A stretch of 5,453 bases of DNA from Spirochaetales bacterium (GTDB lineage Bacteria; Spirochaetota; Spirochaetia; SZUA-6; DRHE01). The position numbers and the translations under genes are program-made. Under the pieces are notes generated by a model. That model saw nothing but the letters and a program-made list of their open reading frames with translations, was not told the DNA's origin and made no database searches. The stretch covers positions 1 to 5,453 of the forward strand of contig DRHE01000182.1 in the NCBI GenBank assembly GCA_011049745.1. The letters are read 5' to 3'. Shown piece by piece: positions 5,195 through 5,453 of the stretch. Each line of letters starts with the position of its first letter. Position 1 is the first letter of the stretch.

Positions 5195-5453
5195 GTGGCT
5201 AAAGATAAATTTGTATATTTCTTCGGCGACGGTAAGGCTGAAGGCAAAACAGAGATGAAGGGATTGCTTGGCGGTAAAGGCGCCAACCTGGCAGAGATGA
5301 CCAATATAGGAATTCCTGTGCCCCCGGGTTTTACAATTACGACCGAGGTTTGTGATGTTTATAGTAAAAATAATAATAAATATCCCGCACCCTGGGCACA
5401 GGAATTCCTATATTGGTCATCTCTGCCAGGTTGGCGCCTTTACCGCCAAGCAA
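5195..5453 (+). CDS. ppdK: Pyruvate, phosphate dikinase, N-terminal fragment (3' end chimeric)
   Basis: Cytosolic enzyme that interconverts pyruvate, ATP and Pi with phosphoenolpyruvate, AMP and PPi; in anaerobes it serves glycolysis or gluconeogenesis. Only the very start of the ATP-grasp nucleotide-binding domain is present out of a usual ~880 residues. Recognisable are [11 protein letters not shown] (7-17), [12 protein letters not shown] (24-35; Lys28 corresponds to the ATP-binding Lys22 of the Clostridium symbiosum enzyme), [13 protein letters not shown] (41-53) and a KYP motif (62-64). The start is GTG with a good ribosome binding site. Codons 1-66 (to 5392) look genuine. The last 20 codons from Trp67 (WAQEFLYW...) do not resemble the family and are the reverse complement of codons in the same gene, so the frame stays open there only by chance. 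Confidence 0.9.
   Translation, partial: MAKDKFVYFFGDGKAEGKTEMKGLLGGKGANLAEMTNIGIPVPPGFTITTEVCDVYSKNNNKYPAPWAQEFLYWSSLPGWRLYRQA
5264..5453. repeat. 60-bp perfect fold-back inverted repeat at the window end
   Basis: Bases 5264-5323 (beginning TTGCTTGGCGG) are exactly the reverse complement of 5394-5453, with a 70-bp spacer. The right arm runs to the last base of the window. It duplicates ppdK coding sequence in inverted orientation, which is typical of a fold-back chimera from amplification, sequencing or assembly rather than a genomic element. Confidence 0.93.

Overview
The window looks like a piece of a Gram-positive, clostridial-type (Firmicutes/Clostridia) chromosome of moderate GC. The signs are AGGAGG-type ribosome binding sites, GTG starts on groES and ppdK, TTGACC/TATAAT-type promoters, a DinG-family helicase with an iron-sulfur cluster, and a near-perfect sigma-54 promoter. 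Genus cannot be assigned from sequence reading alone. The right edge carries a fold-back inverted repeat, which suggests the window ends at a contig end with an assembly or amplification artefact.

Layout, left to right. Bases 2-145 (+) are the last 47 codons of an unrecognised gene. It is followed at 174-980 (+) by punA, a 6-oxopurine-type purine nucleoside phosphorylase, and at 986-3433 (+) by a DinG-family XPD-like helicase. The helicase carries a complete JAMM/JAB metalloprotease-type motif at its N-terminus, where other Gram-positive DinG proteins have an exonuclease domain. These three genes are tightly spaced and probably co-transcribed. A perfect 11-bp hairpin at 3460-3487 ends the run and serves as a terminator in both directions. 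Convergent to it, groES (3496-3759, -) stands alone: no groEL follows it, and the protein lacks about eight residues of the roof loop.

The 335-nt divergent gap 3760-4094 is dense with signals. It holds a sigma-A promoter for groES on the minus strand, a set of related TTTGCCCCAGTT-like direct and inverted repeats, a sigma-A-type promoter (TTGACC-N16-TATAAT), and a full-consensus sigma-54 promoter (TTGGCACGATAGTTGCA). The sigma-54 start is predicted to fall on the first base of the Shine-Dalgarno sequence of the next gene. That gene (4095-4994, +) encodes a sigma-70-family factor with regions 1.2 to 4.2 but no region 1.1, i.e. a group-2-like sigma. This would be a sigma-54 to sigma-70 relay, the most interesting system in the window.

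The gap 4995-5194 holds two tandem ~48-bp GC-rich repeats enclosed by a long imperfect hairpin with a T9 tract (terminator of the sigma gene). The right arm of that hairpin contains an exact TTGACA, a candidate -35 for the next gene, ppdK (pyruvate phosphate dikinase, GTG start at 5195). Only about 66 credible codons of ppdK are present. From about 5394 to the end, the sequence is an exact reverse complement of ppdK bases 5264-5323, so the last 60 bases should not be read as coding sequence.
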